Shown here one piece after another: positions 5,679-6,755 of a DNA stretch of 6,755 bases (position 1 is the first letter of the stretch; every line of letters begins with the position of its first letter). The stretch is taken from assembly GCA_041656175.1 (NCBI GenBank), contig JBBAEA010000166.1, positions 1-6,755 of the forward strand. The letters run 5' to 3'. The DNA is from JBBAEA01 sp041656175. GTDB taxonomy: Bacteria > Myxococcota_A > Bradymonadia > UBA4248. A program made the translations under genes and the position numbers. The notes under the pieces were generated by a model that searched no databases, had not been told where the DNA came from, and saw only the letters and a list, made by a program, of their open reading frames with translations.

Positions 5679-5683
5679 AGCGT

Positions 5684-6755
5684 ATGAAGGTTATTTATCG
5701 CACACTAACGCTGCTTGCCCTTGTCGGGCTATTGTTTTCGGCATGTCAGTGGGACGAAGATTTGGGTTTGTATGCGGGTGCTAAGTGCCCACCCCGAAAT
5801 GATGAGGGCGAACTACTCGGCGAAATGATAAGCGAATGCTATGATGAAGACTATCAGCCTACAGACTGCCCTTATAACAAAAAGGTCATGCGCTGCCACA
5901 CGGATCATAAATGCGTCGAAACGGAGCTAGGCAGCGAGCTCTACGAGTGTAAACTTGGTGAAATTAACGTCGACTGTTCGGTTGGGCAAATCATGTGTAA
6001 TGGAAAATGCGTAGACCCCAAGAGCAATGCCGCGTTCTGCGGTGCCAAGGGGAGCTGCCAAGGTGAAGATGACTCGGCGTCTGATTACGCGGGGATCAAT
6101 TGTGGTGAAGACAAAGTGTGTCGAGGCGGCATTTGCGCTTGTGCATCGGGCGACGTGCTTTGCGATGGCGTTTGTGTAAACCCGAAGACCAACCAAGAGT
6201 TTTGTGGTGCTAAGGGCAACTGTGAAGGCGAGGATGCAGGCGAAAAATGTCTGAACGACCAAAGCTGCCAAAATGGCGACTGCCGTTGTCCTGCAGGCAA
6301 GATGGTATGCGATGGTAAATGCGTAGATCCTGCTACCGATAAGCAATATTGCGGTGCCAAGGGAAGCTGCAGCTCATCATCAGAAGATGAGAATTCTATG
6401 GGGAAGAAATGTGCTGGGGCGCAAATATGCGATAATGGAGTCTGTACCTGCCCTCGTCCTGGTAACATTTTGTGTGGGGATGAATGCATAGATCCTTCCA
6501 CTAACAAGCAATATTGCGGGGCTAGTGGGGATTGTAAGGGTGCAAATGCTGGAACAACTTGCAACGATGTGGATTCACACATAAAAAGCTGTGTAGAAAA
6601 AGAATGCGTCGTAACTGCCTGCAGCACAACGAATCATACGCTATGCCCCCAAATGGGAGAAGATGCTACCTTTACAGGCCAAAACCTCTGCATTTCATTG
6701 AGTGATAATCATAAGCACTGCGGCGCCTGTAATACACCATGTAATCTGACTAAGT
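5684..6755 (+). CDS. Cysteine-rich repeat lipoprotein, partial (3' end outside window)
   Basis: The frame is open from the ATG at 5684 through the last base of the window, 357 codons with no stop. The N-terminus is a lipoprotein signal: MKVIYR, a hydrophobic stretch, then lipobox FSAC with Cys21. Residues 22-104 are acidic and already Cys-rich. From residue 105 come four tandem units with the spacing C-x3-C-x9-C-x5-C-x(8-14)-C-x(5-9)-C-x4-C, usually plus x-C. Their hallmarks are CDGKCVDP, FCGAKG or YCGAKG, and a closing CxC. After about residue 310 the pattern changes to CISLSDNHKHCGACNTPC (336-353), a second Cys-repeat type. The protein is probably disulfide-bonded, exported and anchored in a membrane, facing the periplasm or outside. 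No enzyme domain is visible. It could be an adhesin, a surface scaffold, or the stalk of a larger protein whose functional domain lies downstream. Such repeats are, to my knowledge, common in Myxococcota-like genomes. Confidence 0.92.
   Translation, partial: MKVIYRTLTLLALVGLLFSACQWDEDLGLYAGAKCPPRNDEGELLGEMISECYDEDYQPTDCPYNKKVMRCHTDHKCVETELGSELYECKLGEINVDCSVGQIMCNGKCVDPKSNAAFCGAKGSCQGEDDSASDYAGINCGEDKVCRGGICACASGDVLCDGVCVNPKTNQEFCGAKGNCEGEDAGEKCLNDQSCQNGDCRCPAGKMVCDGKCVDPATDKQYCGAKGSCSSSSEDENSMGKKCAGAQICDNGVCTCPRPGNILCGDECIDPSTNKQYCGASGDCKGANAGTTCNDVDSHIKSCVEKECVVTACSTTNHTLCPQMGEDATFTGQNLCISLSDNHKHCGACNTPCNLTK
5996..6613 (+). repeat. Four tandem Cys-rich protein repeat units
   Basis: Units begin at the first Cys of C-G-x-C-[VI]-[DN]-P: unit 1 at 5996-6160 (55 aa), unit 2 at 6161-6307 (49 aa), unit 3 at 6308-6472 (55 aa) and unit 4 at about 6473-6613 (47 aa). 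Units 1-3 have eight cysteines each. Unit 4 has seven and a longer fifth spacer. The length difference lies mainly in the acidic/Ser-rich linker after the fourth Cys (14, 8, 13 and 8 residues). Synonymous differences between units at the DNA level suggest that they are not very recent duplications. Confidence 0.88.

Larger units (their letters stand above)
5367..5683. other. 317-bp spacer between nadB and the repeat lipoprotein
   Basis: It holds two short hairpins close to the nadB stop (5366-5388 and 5413-5432), then about 230 bp that looks more A/T-rich than the flanking genes. Weak promoter-like pairs for the downstream lipoprotein are TTGATA-N17-TAAGCT (5591-5619) and TTGACT at 5624-5629 with no good -10; neither is convincing. 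On the minus strand, 5420-5653 is open except for one stop (see the separate entry). No tRNA-like cloverleaf or other RNA gene was recognised. Confidence 0.6.

Noticed and set aside
6085..6627. Minus-strand 180-codon frame (and another at 5927-6346) opposite the Cys-repeat gene
   Set aside because: The apparent internal repeats only mirror the repeats of the plus-strand lipoprotein, which has a signal peptide, ribosome site and regular Cys pattern.

Overview
The window reads as chromosomal DNA from a Gram-negative bacterium, most likely of the Myxococcota/Bradymonadota kind (former Deltaproteobacteria). This placement is inferred from two lipoproteins with clear lipobox signal peptides, one of them built from cysteine-rich repeats of a style (CxGxCVDP..CGAKGxC, and NHKHCGACNTPC) that I associate with those lineages. 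No rRNA, tRNA, CRISPR array or recognisable transposase is visible. The taxonomic call is tentative.

Layout from left to right: (1) A perfect A/T-rich hairpin lies at the left edge (1-35), upstream of a 594-aa lipoprotein 5'-nucleotidase/metallophosphoesterase (81-1865, +). (2) A 92-aa XRE-type DNA-binding protein (1859-2137, -) converges on it; the two stop codons overlap in the seven bases at 1859-1865. (3) A 620-bp gene-free stretch (2138-2757) is packed with palindromic structure. It holds two related nested inverted-repeat elements (about 2262-2430 and 2589-2737), a candidate promoter at 2533-2560 with an inverted repeat across it, and a 38-bp-stem hairpin (2606-2701) that would lie in the trpS leader. 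(4) trpS, tryptophanyl-tRNA synthetase (2758-3741, +), is followed after about 83 bp by nadB, L-aspartate oxidase (start chosen at 3825, ends 5366, +). (5) A 317-bp gap (5367-5683) has two small hairpins and a suspicious minus-strand reading frame broken by one stop. (6) A second lipoprotein (5684 to beyond 6755, +) carries four tandem units of 49-55 aa, mostly with eight cysteines each, and runs off the window.

Functionally, trpS (translation) and nadB (first step of de novo NAD synthesis from aspartate) are housekeeping genes and may be co-transcribed, although a weak promoter-like sequence sits between them. The nucleotidase would act outside the cytoplasm on nucleotides, possibly including NAD-derived ones; any link to nadB is speculative. 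The most unusual parts are the hairpin repeat family in front of trpS, the calcium-loop insert in the nucleotidase, and the cysteine-repeat lipoprotein. I found no clear defence, mobile or multi-gene novel system.
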